Below, one piece after another: positions 1 to 9,053 of a DNA stretch of 64,000 nt. The DNA comes from RPQJ01 sp963696545. GTDB taxonomy: Bacteria > Pseudomonadota > Gammaproteobacteria > Steroidobacterales > Steroidobacteraceae. Positions within the stretch are counted from its first letter, which is position 1, and each line of letters opens with the position of its first letter. A program made the translations under genes and the position numbers. Where the stretch lies: NCBI GenBank assembly GCA_963696545.1, contig CAVOKQ010000019.1, positions 1 to 64,000 of the forward strand, in the 5' to 3' direction. The notes below the pieces were generated by a model. It searched no databases, had not been told where the DNA came from, and worked only from the letters and a program-made list of their open reading frames with translations.

Positions 1-81
1 GGCGCCGGCTATGAGCAGCGCCAGCAGCCATGACGGTTGCTCGCGCCACCTGGAATATCGCTTCAGCATCTTGCCGAGCAT
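1..81 (-). CDS. Partial 5' end of a probable membrane or exported protein, running off the window
   Basis: An open frame on the minus strand starts with ATG at 81 (a second in-frame ATG lies at 69) and runs off the left edge without a stop. The 27 visible residues have a basic N-terminus with several Arg and Lys, followed by a hydrophobic stretch reading SWLLALLIAGA. That pattern fits a signal peptide or first membrane helix. An AGGGCG about 10 nt upstream of the first ATG could serve as ribosome binding site. The frame is short and no family can be assigned, so the call rests only on the N-terminal pattern. It would be transcribed divergently from the gene beginning at 167. Confidence 0.35.
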   Translation of the reverse strand, partial: MLGKMLKRYSRWREQPSWLLALLIAGA

Positions 82-166
82 CGGCGATTCGCCCTGCCGC
101 TGGCAACGTTCGGCAGAAGGTCGGGACGCGGCACTTCTCTCACCACGACATCATCAGGGGCGTCCC

Positions 167-890
167 ATGACCAAGAGCATGATCGCGGCACTCGTCGCCG
201 CCGGCATGCTGCTGAGCCAGCCAGCAGCACGCAGCAGGAGACCGTCGTTGCGTTTGCCAAGGGAACGACTGGCGGACGCTGAAGGGCAGCATCAAGGGCG
301 ACCAGAGCCGCAACTATATTGTCGACGCCCGCGCCGGGCAGACGCTGACGGTCGATTTCAAGCCGACCAATGCTTCGGCCTATTTAAACGTCACGGCTCC
401 CGGCGCTGACTCGGCGATGTTCATCGGGTCGACCTCCGGCAACCACTTTTCGGGGCCGCTGACGGTGAGTGGCAGGCACGTGGTGCAGGTATACTTGATG
501 CGCAACGCGGCACGGCGCAACGAAGTCGCCAACTACACCCTCACCATCGGGGTGACGGGCGCGGCAGCAGCGGCACCTCGGCCCAGCCACGATGCGCTGG
601 TAAAGGGGACCAATTACAACGCGACGGCGGAGGTTCCGTGCATCACTTCCGCGGGTGCTGCAAAAGGCCGCTGCAAGGCTGGCGTGATGCGCATGTCCGG
701 TGGCGAAGCGACTGTTGAGCTCCAGACGCCCGATGGCGGCCAGCGCCACATCTATTTCAAGAATGGCCGGCCCGATAGCAGCGATGCCAATGCCCCTATG
801 AAAGCGACGCGGCAGGGCGACACCAACATCATCCGCATCGGCACGGTGGAAGTTTATGAAATCCCCGATGCATTCGTGGTGGGCGGCTGA
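167..890 (+). pseudogene. Secreted protein resembling g-type lysozyme inhibitors (PliG-like), broken by two frameshifts
   Basis: ATG at 167 begins a signal-peptide-like segment (MTKSMIAALVAAGMLLSQPA). The coding sense then moves to a second frame at about 221-231 (STQQETVVAFAKG) and to a third at about 271-276 (TLKGSIKGDQ), which stays open to the stop at 890. Joined, these give a protein of about 240 residues. The segments AKG, TLKGSIKGDQ, AMFIGSTSGN and LMRNAARRNEVANYTL match my recollection of periplasmic proteins annotated as inhibitors of g-type lysozyme, with an extra C-terminal domain. Each shift fits one missing base. Either the gene is decayed or the sequence has errors near this edge. 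The family call is from memory and moderate. Confidence 0.55.
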
Positions 891-911
891 TTCCTGCAAG
901 GGCGACAGGCA

Positions 912-2957
912 ATGAAGACATTCAAGAAGTCGGGCGTCGTTACGGTGTTGGCCGCCATGGCGCTGCTGCCCGCAGCAACGCTGGCCGAGCCAATCAGGGC
1001 CGCGATTGGCGAATGGGGCATCGACACGACCGGCCTGTCGAAAACGGTACGGCCTGGCGATGACTTCTATCGCTATGTCAACGAAGGCTGGTTGAAACAG
1101 GCGAAGATTCCGCAGGGCCTGCCGGCGACCGATGCCCTGACGGAGCTGTACCTGTCTACCGAACAGCGCGTGCTGGGGATCATCACGGAAGCGCGGGAAG
1201 GCAATGACGCGCCCGGAACCCCCGAGCAGTTGATTGCCGACTACTATCGCTCCTTTGCCGATCGTGAGCGACGCAACGAATTGGGCCTGACGCCGATTGC
1301 CGCCAGTTTAGGGCTGCTGATGGGGGCGAACACGCACAGCGACCTCGCGCGGGCGATGGGCTTTACCTGGACGGCGGGCGTGGTGGCGGCGGGCGTCGAG
1401 TCCAACCCCAACGATCCGCGCCGCCAGATTCCGTCGGTGGTCCAAAGCGGACTCACGCTGCCGTCACGAGACTATTACCTGGAATCGGGCGAGCCTTACG
1501 AGGGCATACGTAACGCCCTGCGCGACTACATCGCGAGCACGTTCCGCCGGGCTGGCGTTCCTGATGCCGACGCCCGGGCGGCCAAGGTGATCGCGCTGGA
1601 GACCGAACTTGCCCGTCGCCACTGGACGCAGACGGAGATGCGCGACGTGGTTCGCCAGAACCGTATGATGACGCTGACCGAACTCAAGGCCTGGGCGCCC
1701 GGTTTTGATTGGGACGCCTTCCTCAGCGAGATTGGCTATGACCAGCAGCCGAAGTTCAAGGTCAAGTCCGACACAGCCGTTCGCGACACCGCCAGGCTGT
1801 TCGCACAAACGCCGGTGGCCGATCTTCAGTCGTACATGCTGTTCCACGCGCTCGACGACTGGTCGAACTCGCTGTCCGACGAGTGGGTGGATGCCTATTT
1901 CGATTTCCATCGGCGCAAGCTGATGGGGGTTGGCGAGCGCCGCCCGTTCGAGCTGGAAGCCGTCGGCGACGTGAATGCCACGTTCGGCGAGGAGATCGGC
2001 CGCATCTATGTTGCCGAGTATTTCCCGGAGGCACATCGCGCCCAAGTCAACAACATGGTCGGCTATCTGCGCGACATGTTCCGCGAACGGATAACGAAGC
2101 TCGACTGGATGGATGCGCAGACCAAGGCCGAAGCCATCGCCAAGCTGAACAAGGTCGTCAGCCACATCGGCTACCCCGAACGCTGGCATGACCGCTCGAG
2201 CATCCGGATCGACCGCACCGACCTGCTCGGAAACCAGAAGCGCATCCTGGACTGGAACCGCACCGATCGACTGATGAGACTGGAGGAAGGCACGCGCGAC
2301 TGGGAATTTCCGCTGAACCCGCAGGACGTAAACGCCGGCTATATCGCGGCGCTCAATTCGGTGACCTTTCCGGCCGGGATCCTGCAACCGCCCTATTTCG
2401 ACCCCGCGGCTGATCCGGCCGTGAACTTCGGCGCCGTCGCGGCCGTGATCGGCCACGAATTCGGCCACGGCTTCGACGATCAGGGCAGTCGTTCGGACGG
2501 GGATGGCAGAGTGCGCGACTGGTGGAGCGGGGCCTCGCGCGCCGAGTTTGAAAAGCGGACCGCCGGACTTGTCGATCAGTTCAGCCAGTATGAACCGGTG
2601 CCCGGCGCGAAGATCAATGGCCGGCAGAACCTCGGCGAAAACATCGGCGACCTCGGTGGCCTTTCGATCGCCTATGCAGCCTATCGAAAGCATGTCGACG
2701 ATCAGCAAGGCGGTAAGGCGCCGGTGATCGATGGTTTCACCGGTGACCAGCGGTTCTTCATGTCGTGGGCGCAGGTGTGGCGCAGCCTGGTGACCGAAAG
2801 CGAGGAACGGCGACGGTTGCTGTCCGATCCGCACAGTCCGGGTGAGTTCCGGGTCAACGGCATCGTGCGAAACGTCGATGCCTGGTACGACGCGTTTGGC
2901 GTGAAGCCCGGCGACAAGCTGTATCTGCCGCCCGAGCGGCGCGTCAAGATTTGGTAA
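912..2957 (+). CDS. M13 family zinc metallopeptidase (neprilysin/PepO type), exported
   Basis: The 681-residue protein begins with a signal peptide (MKTFKKSGVVTVLAAMALLP...TLAEP), so it should act in the periplasm or be lipid-free secreted. Residues about 35-420 match the M13 N-terminal helical domain. The C-terminal catalytic domain holds the zinc site VIGHEFGHGFDDQG (HExxH) and the third-ligand motif ENIGDLGGLSIAYAAY (ExxxD). The family cleaves peptides on the N-terminal side of hydrophobic residues; substrates here are unknown. Length and both motifs are as expected for an intact enzyme. It starts 21 bases after the broken gene upstream and has no obvious partner downstream. With the M2 peptidase and peptide transporters later in the window it suggests peptide use. 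Confidence 0.93.
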   Translation: MKTFKKSGVVTVLAAMALLPAATLAEPIRAAIGEWGIDTTGLSKTVRPGDDFYRYVNEGWLKQAKIPQGLPATDALTELYLSTEQRVLGIITEAREGNDAPGTPEQLIADYYRSFADRERRNELGLTPIAASLGLLMGANTHSDLARAMGFTWTAGVVAAGVESNPNDPRRQIPSVVQSGLTLPSRDYYLESGEPYEGIRNALRDYIASTFRRAGVPDADARAAKVIALETELARRHWTQTEMRDVVRQNRMMTLTELKAWAPGFDWDAFLSEIGYDQQPKFKVKSDTAVRDTARLFAQTPVADLQSYMLFHALDDWSNSLSDEWVDAYFDFHRRKLMGVGERRPFELEAVGDVNATFGEEIGRIYVAEYFPEAHRAQVNNMVGYLRDMFRERITKLDWMDAQTKAEAIAKLNKVVSHIGYPERWHDRSSIRIDRTDLLGNQKRILDWNRTDRLMRLEEGTRDWEFPLNPQDVNAGYIAALNSVTFPAGILQPPYFDPAADPAVNFGAVAAVIGHEFGHGFDDQGSRSDGDGRVRDWWSGASRAEFEKRTAGLVDQFSQYEPVPGAKINGRQNLGENIGDLGGLSIAYAAYRKHVDDQQGGKAPVIDGFTGDQRFFMSWAQVWRSLVTESEERRRLLSDPHSPGEFRVNGIVRNVDAWYDAFGVKPGDKLYLPPERRVKIW

Positions 2958-3063
2958 TCCACCTTTGAATAGGCGAGTACCCATCGCCTGTCACCGTTGG
3001 GGGAGCGCGCAGAGGTCCCCAATGAACGCAGGCGTTGAGCGCCTGCTTTGCAGCGAGACGAAC

Positions 3064-3115
3064 TTCCGATAGGGGTCGTTTCTTCGCCTAGAAGGTCCGC
3101 TATCGGGCGCAGGTC
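3064..3115 (+). repeat. Imperfect direct repeat, copy A, upstream of the DUF3592-like gene
   Basis: This 52-base stretch aligns without gaps to 3775-3826. Shared blocks include GGGGTCGTT and GGTCCGCTA/GTCCGCTAA followed by CGGG; roughly two thirds of positions agree by eye. The two copies bracket one gene. No transposase or integrase is nearby. The rest of 2958-3253 shows no gene that I can support. Confidence 0.6.
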
Positions 3116-3253
3116 CGGGGTCGCTCGCCGGCGCCGAAGGAGAGCAGACATTCGGGTGGGCGTAAAATCGGCCAGAAGTGGACCTTGGCATAGTGTCCGG
3201 TTACGCACGAACCCGGGCTCGTCTACGCTGCGAACACGAAGCAATATCCGCCC

Positions 3254-3766
3254 ATGAAGACGCCGAAGAGCAGACTATTTCGAAATTGGGTAGTTTTCTT
3301 GATCACAGTGTCGGGTGTCTTTTTCTTCGCTGCGCGAAGTGCCGTATTGTTTCATCGGGAATGGTCGCTAAGGCAATCCCATGCGGTCATCGACGCTCGT
3401 GCTGTTCAGGTGACGTCTCGCAAGTCACCCAGCGGATGCACAACAAACGTATGGATCGAATTCGAGCCGCCCCGGTCGGGCGCGAAGTACTCGTATCTTG
3501 GTGATTTCTATTTTTCGAACCGGCCGACACCCATTGGCTTTTGGGATCCGGACGACTCGGAGTGCGCACGAACTCAGTGGGACGTTGGCGATACAATACA
3601 AATGGCCTACGTGCCAAGAAATCCGAAGATCAATCGTGCCTACTGGGGCACGCTTGAACGTGGGATTGGGCCGGACGAGTGGAAGGATTCCGCAGGTCTT
3701 GCGGCGTTTATAGCGATTCTCGGGATTTGGGCGTATTGGGACGCAACAAGGAAGCGCACGCCATAG
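3254..3766 (+). CDS. DUF3592-like membrane protein
   Basis: The 170-residue protein has an N-terminal membrane helix (VVFLITVSGVFFFAARSAVLF), a central extracytoplasmic portion of about 100 residues with VWIEFEPPRSG and YVPRNPKINRAY, and a C-terminal helix (LAAFIAILGIWAYW). Two helices flanking a small beta-rich domain with a Y-x-P-x-N-P type motif is the layout of DUF3592 proteins, whose role is unknown. The gene is less GC-rich than its neighbours and is flanked by the direct repeats at 3064 and 3775; its stop lies nine bases before the second copy. This looks like a transferred cassette. No operon partner is visible. The family assignment is from pattern only. Confidence 0.6.
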   Translation: MKTPKSRLFRNWVVFLITVSGVFFFAARSAVLFHREWSLRQSHAVIDARAVQVTSRKSPSGCTTNVWIEFEPPRSGAKYSYLGDFYFSNRPTPIGFWDPDDSECARTQWDVGDTIQMAYVPRNPKINRAYWGTLERGIGPDEWKDSAGLAAFIAILGIWAYWDATRKRTP

Positions 3767-3774
3767 CTAACAAG

Positions 3775-3826
3775 GTCCGCTCGGGGTCGTTATTCCCCGT
3801 ACAACGTCCGCTAACGGGACACAGAT
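3775..3826 (+). repeat. Imperfect direct repeat, copy B, downstream of the DUF3592-like gene
   Basis: Second copy of the 52-base repeat at 3064-3115. It begins nine bases after the stop codon of the DUF3592-like gene. I see no gene or other structure in the rest of 3827-4104. Confidence 0.6.
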
Positions 3827-4104
3827 CGCAGGCGGATTGAGGCGCCCTGCTACCGGCTCTGGCTTGGCCGTCCTTGCATCGTGGGTTGCGCGGCGATCCG
3901 ACACGTCGCGATGAGCGCGTCACGACCGACGAGAGCTGGCGGTGGCGTACCGGCGCCGGGGCTGAAGAGGTTGCTGACTGGATCCATACGTTGAGTGGTC
4001 TTACTTATGGATCTATGGAACCCGCCGACTAAGATCACTCAATCTCCACCCGCACCCTCCCCTACTCCGCCGCCCCCGTCGTCGCATCGAGCCGCCCTCC
4101 TCTT

Positions 4105-4566
4105 TCAGTCTGCCGACCCCTGACACGGGCTCGAGCGTGTAGCGGTAATCGACGATGCGGCTCCAGTCGTCGAACTCGAATCCGACGCGTTTTCGGCAAG
4201 CGCGTCCATCACGAACTGTCGCAACTTGGCGTACCGGCCGAATCGAATCATGTCGCGGGGTGAGATATCGCCGAGCAACGGGTTGCACGTCCGGAACCAC
4301 AATGCTGTCTTCGCGACGTCGCCTTCGAAGAACTGGGCGACGAGCGCGCAGATGTTCGCGATCTCCTCCAGGCGCTCGAGTACCTCGCGCGGGATCTTCT
4401 GATCGAACCGCACGGACGAGGGAGCCACGCCCGCCACCTTGGCGACGTCGGGCTTCTTGAGTCCGAGGAAATCCGCGACGCCGCGTGCATTGAGCGTCTG
4501 GTCGGCCCAGAAGCCAAGATAGTCGCGATCATGGACGTTGCGGAACAACCCGGGCTGCATGGCCAT
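4105..4566 (-). CDS. MbcA/ParS/Xre-type antitoxin (DUF2384-like), apparently orphan
   Basis: The 153-residue protein has an N-terminal helix-turn-helix-like region (VADFLGLKKPDVAKVAGV, residues about 25-45) and a C-terminal block NPLLGDISPRDMIRFGRYAKL. The latter matches the toxin-binding domain of MbcA/ParS antitoxins, which neutralise RES-domain NAD-degrading toxins. ATG 4566 is chosen because GAGG lies about 9 nt upstream; ATG 4590 has no such site. Normally the RES toxin gene is adjacent in the same direction, but none is seen on either side. The last about 30 residues after ALAEN are serine/threonine-rich and unlike the family, and another frame there gives a more protein-like reading, so the 3' end may be damaged. 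Confidence 0.7.
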   Translation of the reverse strand: MAMQPGLFRNVHDRDYLGFWADQTLNARGVADFLGLKKPDVAKVAGVAPSSVRFDQKIPREVLERLEEIANICALVAQFFEGDVAKTALWFRTCNPLLGDISPRDMIRFGRYAKLRQFVMDALAENASDSSSTTGAASSITATRSSPCQGSAD

Positions 4567-4711
4567 GGGTGTGCCTCGTATTTCGGGCATGAATTGGACG
4601 GTAAGCGTAACAGACGGAGGCACCGCGAACCACGATTCGACCACGATCAAACCACAGTTTTCGCGTCGGAGCCGATCCGCAAGTCTGGCGCCGCATGACG
4701 CCGTTTAGCGG

Positions 4712-4738
4712 CTGACAGCGGAAGCCGCCTTGTACAAT
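4712..4738 (+). promoter_or_regulatory. Candidate sigma70 promoter for cyoE
   Basis: CTGACA (4712-4717) and TACAAT (4733-4738) are separated by 15 bases and lie 33 bases upstream of the proposed cyoE start. The spacing is short of the ideal 17, so this is moderate. Confidence 0.4.
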
Positions 4739-4771
4739 TCGCCCCCTCACTGATCTCCCACCCCCACGCGC

Positions 4772-5680
4772 TTGCCGTATTCCCCTGCCTCCGACACCGC
4801 CCCAGGGTCCGCCACCTGGCGGGACTACTACGAGCTCGGCAAGCCGAAGGTCGTGGCACTGATCGTGTTCACGGCCGTGGTCGGGATGTTTCTCGCCGTG
4901 CCCGGGCTGCCGCCGCTGGGCGCGCTGGTGTTCGGCACCGTCGGCATCGGCCTTGCGGCGTCGAGCGCCGCAGCGATCAATCACGTCGTCGACCGGCGCT
5001 TCGACACGAAGATGGCGCGGACGATGCTGCGCCCGATCCCGACCGGTCACCTGACGACCACGCAGGCGCTCGCGTATGCGGGCGTGCTCGGCATCGTATC
5101 GATGGCGATCCTGTGGCTGCTGGTGAATCCGCTCACGGCCGTGCTGACGTTCGCATCGCTGATCGGCTATGCGGTGCTCTACACCGTGTGGCTCAAGCAC
5201 ATCACGCCGCAGAACATCGTGATCGGTGGTGCGGCGGGCGCCGCGCCGCCCGTGCTCGGGTGGACGGCCGTCACCGGGCACGTGGATCCGTATTCGCTGC
5301 TGCTGTTCCTGATCATCTTCGCGTGGACGCCGCCGCATTTCTGGGCGCTCGCGATAGCACGCCGCGAGGAATACATGAAGGCCGGCATCCCGATGCTGCC
5401 GGTGGCCTACGGCGTGGAGTTCACGCGGCTGCACATCCTGCTGTACACGATCCTGCTCTGCATCGTGACGCTGCTGCCGTGGCTCACCGGGATGTCGGGG
5501 CTGATCTATCTCGCCGCGGCCGTGGTGCTCGGCGTGATCTTCACGCGGCATGCGATCGCGCTGCGGCGTAGCGACGCCCCGGCGCACCTGCCGATGACCG
5601 TGTTCCGCTACTCGATCAATTACCTGATGTTGCTGTTCGCGGCGCTGCTGCTCGACCACTACGTGGACCTCCGCCTGTAA
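4772..5680 (+). CDS. cyoE: Heme O synthase (protoheme IX farnesyltransferase)
   Basis: The 302-residue polytopic membrane enzyme transfers a farnesyl group to heme b to make heme O for heme-copper oxidases. The aspartate-rich prenyl-diphosphate site NHVVDRRFDTKMARTMLRP is present at residues about 70-88. A second conserved block reads WTPPHFWALAIARREEY. About eight or nine hydrophobic helices follow one another, as in CtaB/CyoE. The start is a TTG at 4772, needed to include the usual N-terminal YYELGKPKVV; no in-frame ATG precedes the first helix. The cytochrome oxidase genes that often sit beside it are not in the window, but the upstream side is accessory DNA. A VanZ-like gene follows after 11 bases. 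Confidence 0.93.
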   Translation: MPYSPASDTAPGSATWRDYYELGKPKVVALIVFTAVVGMFLAVPGLPPLGALVFGTVGIGLAASSAAAINHVVDRRFDTKMARTMLRPIPTGHLTTTQALAYAGVLGIVSMAILWLLVNPLTAVLTFASLIGYAVLYTVWLKHITPQNIVIGGAAGAAPPVLGWTAVTGHVDPYSLLLFLIIFAWTPPHFWALAIARREEYMKAGIPMLPVAYGVEFTRLHILLYTILLCIVTLLPWLTGMSGLIYLAAAVVLGVIFTRHAIALRRSDAPAHLPMTVFRYSINYLMLLFAALLLDHYVDLRL

Positions 5681-5691
5681 GGGCGCTTGGG

Positions 5692-6831
5692 ATGGCAAGC
5701 CGGTCGCACTTCGCCGCCCCGCTGCTGCTCGCAGTCGTCGTGGCACTGATCGTCTATGTCTCGCTGTACCCGTTCCGGTTCGCGGCCGACGGCCCGTCCA
5801 TGTTCGAGGCGCTCGGGCGGCTGACCTGGGCCCGCGCCGGGCGCAGCGAGATGCTGAACAACGTGCTGCTGTACCTGCCCTTCGGGTTCTGCGTCGCATT
5901 GCTCATTGAACCCCGATTCGGCCGCGTCCCGGGCCTGGTGGTCGCCACGCTCGCGGGCGCGCTGCTCTCGCTTGGCATGGAATTGCTGCAGGCGTCCGTC
6001 GACATCCGGGTGTCGAGCCTGAAGGATCTTTCGCTGAACAGCCTCGGCGCATTCGCCGGCGCCGTGATGGGCTCGACGTGGCACGCGCTGGGCGCCCGGA
6101 TGGCCCCGCAGTCGACGCCGCAGGGGCGCTCGCGGGCCGTGGTCATCACGATCCTCGTGCTCTGGTTCCTGGCGCGGCTGTGGCCGCTGCTGCCCGACAT
6201 CGGGCTGCGGCAGCTGAAGAGCGCCGTACGCCCGTTGTTCCAGCCGCAGATCGATCCAGCGGAACTGGTGACGTTCTTCGTCGGCTGGCTGGTCGTCGCG
6301 CAGGCCGTGTTCCACCTGACACGCCGGCAGCGGGCGGTGGACACGTTCCTGATCGTGATCGCCGTCGTGCTGGTGGGACGGACGATCACCACCGGCAACA
6401 CGCTCGTGACGGCGGAACTCGCGGCGATCGCCCTGTTGCTGCCGGTGCTGGTGGCCCTGAACCGGCTGCCGGACGGCGCTCGCTCGATGCTGATCGCGGG
6501 GCTGCTGGGCACGTGGCTGGCGTGGACCGCGGTGCAGCCGGCGCTGGGCCAGCCGGGTCCGGTGAGCGTGGACGTGCCCGCGCTGGCGGATTTCCTCGGC
6601 CGCAACCCGCCGCCGCCGGCACACCTAGCGGTAAAGGGCTTCAGCTATGTCGCGCTTGCGTGGCTGCTCGCAGTCGCGGGACTCGTGCCGCACGTGGCGT
6701 CCGGGGTGATGTTCCTGTTCGTGCTGATCCTGAGCATGCTGCAGCTCGGGGCCGCCGCGCCCGCGTTCGGTTGGGTGGACGTCGGCATCGCGGCGATCGG
6801 CGGCGTGCTGGTCATGCGCTGGATGAAATAG
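5692..6831 (+). CDS. VanZ-like family membrane protein
   Basis: The 379-residue protein has about nine hydrophobic segments. The first 130 residues hold the VanZ-like core: YVSLYPFRF in the first helix region, then MLNNVLLYLPFGF and GMELLQASVDIRVSSLKDLSLNSLGAFAG, the most conserved stretch of the family. VanZ-type proteins are linked to teicoplanin resistance in enterococci, but most homologues have unknown functions. The C-terminal half adds further helices without a clear domain. It begins 11 bases after cyoE and ends 14 bases before uvrD, so co-transcription is likely. Confidence 0.8.
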   Translation: MASRSHFAAPLLLAVVVALIVYVSLYPFRFAADGPSMFEALGRLTWARAGRSEMLNNVLLYLPFGFCVALLIEPRFGRVPGLVVATLAGALLSLGMELLQASVDIRVSSLKDLSLNSLGAFAGAVMGSTWHALGARMAPQSTPQGRSRAVVITILVLWFLARLWPLLPDIGLRQLKSAVRPLFQPQIDPAELVTFFVGWLVVAQAVFHLTRRQRAVDTFLIVIAVVLVGRTITTGNTLVTAELAAIALLLPVLVALNRLPDGARSMLIAGLLGTWLAWTAVQPALGQPGPVSVDVPALADFLGRNPPPPAHLAVKGFSYVALAWLLAVAGLVPHVASGVMFLFVLILSMLQLGAAAPAFGWVDVGIAAIGGVLVMRWMK

Positions 6832-6845
6832 AATTCGCGCCCCCG

Positions 6846-9038
6846 ATGGACGTCTCCCACCTGATCGACCCGTTGAACGAAGCGCAGCGCCAGGCCGTCA
6901 CGGCCCCGCTGGCCCCCACGCTCGTGCTCGCCGGCGCGGGCAGCGGCAAGACACGCGTGCTCACTCATCGCGTCGCGTGGCTGGTGCAGGTCGAAGGCGT
7001 GTCGCCGCACGGCATCCTCGCCGTCACGTTCACGAACAAGGCTGCGGGCGAAATGCGTGCGCGCATCGAGGCACAGCTCGGCATGCCCTCCGCGCCGCTG
7101 TGGGTCGGCACGTTCCACGGCATCGCGCACCGGCTGCTCCGCATGCACTGGCGCGAGGCCGGCCTGCCGCAGGGTTTCCAGATCCTCGACGCGGAGGACC
7201 AGCAGCGGCTGGTGAAGCGGATCATCAAGGGCCTCGGCCTCGACGAAGGCCGCTGGGTGCCGCGCGAGGTGACGTGGTTCATCAATGCGCAGAAGGACGA
7301 AGGCCTGCGCCCGAAGCACCTGAAGGACGACGGTGACCCGACGCGCCGCCAGCTGATCCGCCTGTACGAGGCCTACGAGGAAGCGTGCCGGCGCAACGGC
7401 GTGGTGGACTTCGCGGAACTGCTGCTGCGCAGCCACGAGCTCTGGCGCGACGTGCCGGGCCTGGTCGAGCACTATCGTGCGCGGTTCGGCCACGTGCTGG
7501 TCGACGAATTCCAGGACACGAATACGATCCAGTACTCCTGGATGAAATCGCTGGTCGGCGCCTCGAGCGTCCCGTTCGTCGTCGGCGACGACGACCAGTC
7601 GATCTATCGCTGGCGCGGCGCGCGCGTCGAGAACTTGCAGCAGTTCAAGCGCGACTTTCACGGCGTACAGGTCTTCAAGCTCGAGCAGAACTACCGCTCG
7701 ACCGGCAACATCCTGGCCGCGGCGAACGCGATCATCGCGAACAACAGCGGCCGCATCGGCAAGAAGCTCTGGACCGAGGACGGCAAGGGCGAGCGCATCC
7801 GGCTATACCGCGCGTACAACGAGCGCGACGAGGCTGAGTTCGTCGTGAACCACATCCGCGACTGGGCCTCCCGCGGCGGCAATCGCCGTGACACCGCGAT
7901 CCTGTACCGCTCGAACGCGCAGTCGCGCGTGTTCGAAGAGTACCTGCTCGCTGCGCGCATCCCGTATCGAGTCTACGGCGGCCTGCGGTTCTTCGAGCGC
8001 CAGGAGATCAAGGACGCGCTCGCCTACCTGCGGCTCATCGCGAACCGCGACGACGACGCCTCGTTCGAACGGGTAGTCAACCTGCCGACGCGCGGCATCG
8101 GGGCGCGCACGCTCGAGGTGCTGCGGGCGCACGCCCGTGCGAACTCGGTGTCGCTCTGGGCCTCGTCGTCCGCCTGCATGGACGAACTGGGCACCAAGGC
8201 CTCGTCCTGCCTGCAGGCGTTCCTGGCGCTGATCGAGAAGCTCGACGCCGACACCCACGAGCTGGCGCTGCACGAGCAGGTCGACCACGTGATCCAGGCG
8301 AGCGGCCTCGCCGGGCACTACCAGAAGGACAAGGCCGACAAGGGCGAGGCCAGGCTCGAGAACCTCGAGGAACTCGTCAGCGCGGCACGGGGATTCGAAC
8401 CGGAGGACGGCGACATGTCGCCGCTGATGGCGTTCCTGGCGCACGCGGTGCTGGAATCAGGCGAGGGGCAGGCGGAGGCGTGGGAAGACTGCGTGCAGAT
8501 GATGACGCTGCACTCGGCAAAGGGACTGGAGTTCCCGGTCGTGTTCCTGTGCGGCCTCGAGGACGGGCTCTTCCCGCACCAGCGCTCGATCACCGACGTG
8601 CAGGGCCTGGAGGAGGAGCGCCGCCTCTGCTACGTGGGCACGACCCGGGCGATGAAGCGGCTGTACCTGACCTACGCGGAGCAGCGCCGCATGCACGGCG
8701 TGGACAGCTACGGGGCGCCGTCGCGCTTCATCGCCGAGATCCCGGCGGAGCTCGTCGAGGAGGTGCGGCCGCGGGTGCAGGTGTCCCGCCCGACATACGC
8801 GCCCGGCCGTCCGTCGTACGGTTCGGGCCGGTCCGCCGCAGCCCCGGCCACGCAGCGCTTCACCGACGAAGTGCCCGGTGGCCTGAAGCTCGGCCAGCGC
8901 GTGCGGCACCAGAAGTTCGGCGACGGGGTCGTGCTCGGGCTCGAGGGCCAGGGCACGAACGCCCGGGTGCAGGTCAACTTCGAGCGCCAGGGCTCGAAGT
9001 GGCTGATGCTCGGGTACGCCAACCTCGAAGTCGTCTAG
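6846..9038 (+). CDS. uvrD: DNA helicase II (UvrD family)
   Basis: The 730-residue superfamily 1A helicase unwinds DNA 3' to 5' in nucleotide excision repair and mismatch repair. Motif I is LAGAGSGKTRVLT (Walker A), motif II is VDEFQDTN (DExx box), and later motifs read DDDQSIYRWRGA, EQNYRST, MTLHSAKGLEF and YVGTTRA. The C-terminal Tudor-like tail GQRVRHQKFGDGVVLGLEGQ is typical of UvrD rather than Rep. ATG 6846 is chosen because the protein then begins MDVSHLIDPLNEAQRQAV, the family's normal N-terminus. Length agrees with E. coli UvrD (720). It is followed by trkA after 15 bases. Confidence 0.95.
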   Translation: MDVSHLIDPLNEAQRQAVTAPLAPTLVLAGAGSGKTRVLTHRVAWLVQVEGVSPHGILAVTFTNKAAGEMRARIEAQLGMPSAPLWVGTFHGIAHRLLRMHWREAGLPQGFQILDAEDQQRLVKRIIKGLGLDEGRWVPREVTWFINAQKDEGLRPKHLKDDGDPTRRQLIRLYEAYEEACRRNGVVDFAELLLRSHELWRDVPGLVEHYRARFGHVLVDEFQDTNTIQYSWMKSLVGASSVPFVVGDDDQSIYRWRGARVENLQQFKRDFHGVQVFKLEQNYRSTGNILAAANAIIANNSGRIGKKLWTEDGKGERIRLYRAYNERDEAEFVVNHIRDWASRGGNRRDTAILYRSNAQSRVFEEYLLAARIPYRVYGGLRFFERQEIKDALAYLRLIANRDDDASFERVVNLPTRGIGARTLEVLRAHARANSVSLWASSSACMDELGTKASSCLQAFLALIEKLDADTHELALHEQVDHVIQASGLAGHYQKDKADKGEARLENLEELVSAARGFEPEDGDMSPLMAFLAHAVLESGEGQAEAWEDCVQMMTLHSAKGLEFPVVFLCGLEDGLFPHQRSITDVQGLEEERRLCYVGTTRAMKRLYLTYAEQRRMHGVDSYGAPSRFIAEIPAELVEEVRPRVQVSRPTYAPGRPSYGSGRSAAAPATQRFTDEVPGGLKLGQRVRHQKFGDGVVLGLEGQGTNARVQVNFERQGSKWLMLGYANLEVV

Positions 9039-9053
9039 CGCTACAATGTCGCG

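Noticed and set aside
3764..3830. An integron attC site after the DUF3592-like gene (CTAACAA next to the stop)
   Set aside because: No matching GTTRRRY end was found within a suitable distance and the segment does not fold as an attC by eye. Only the direct repeats are kept.
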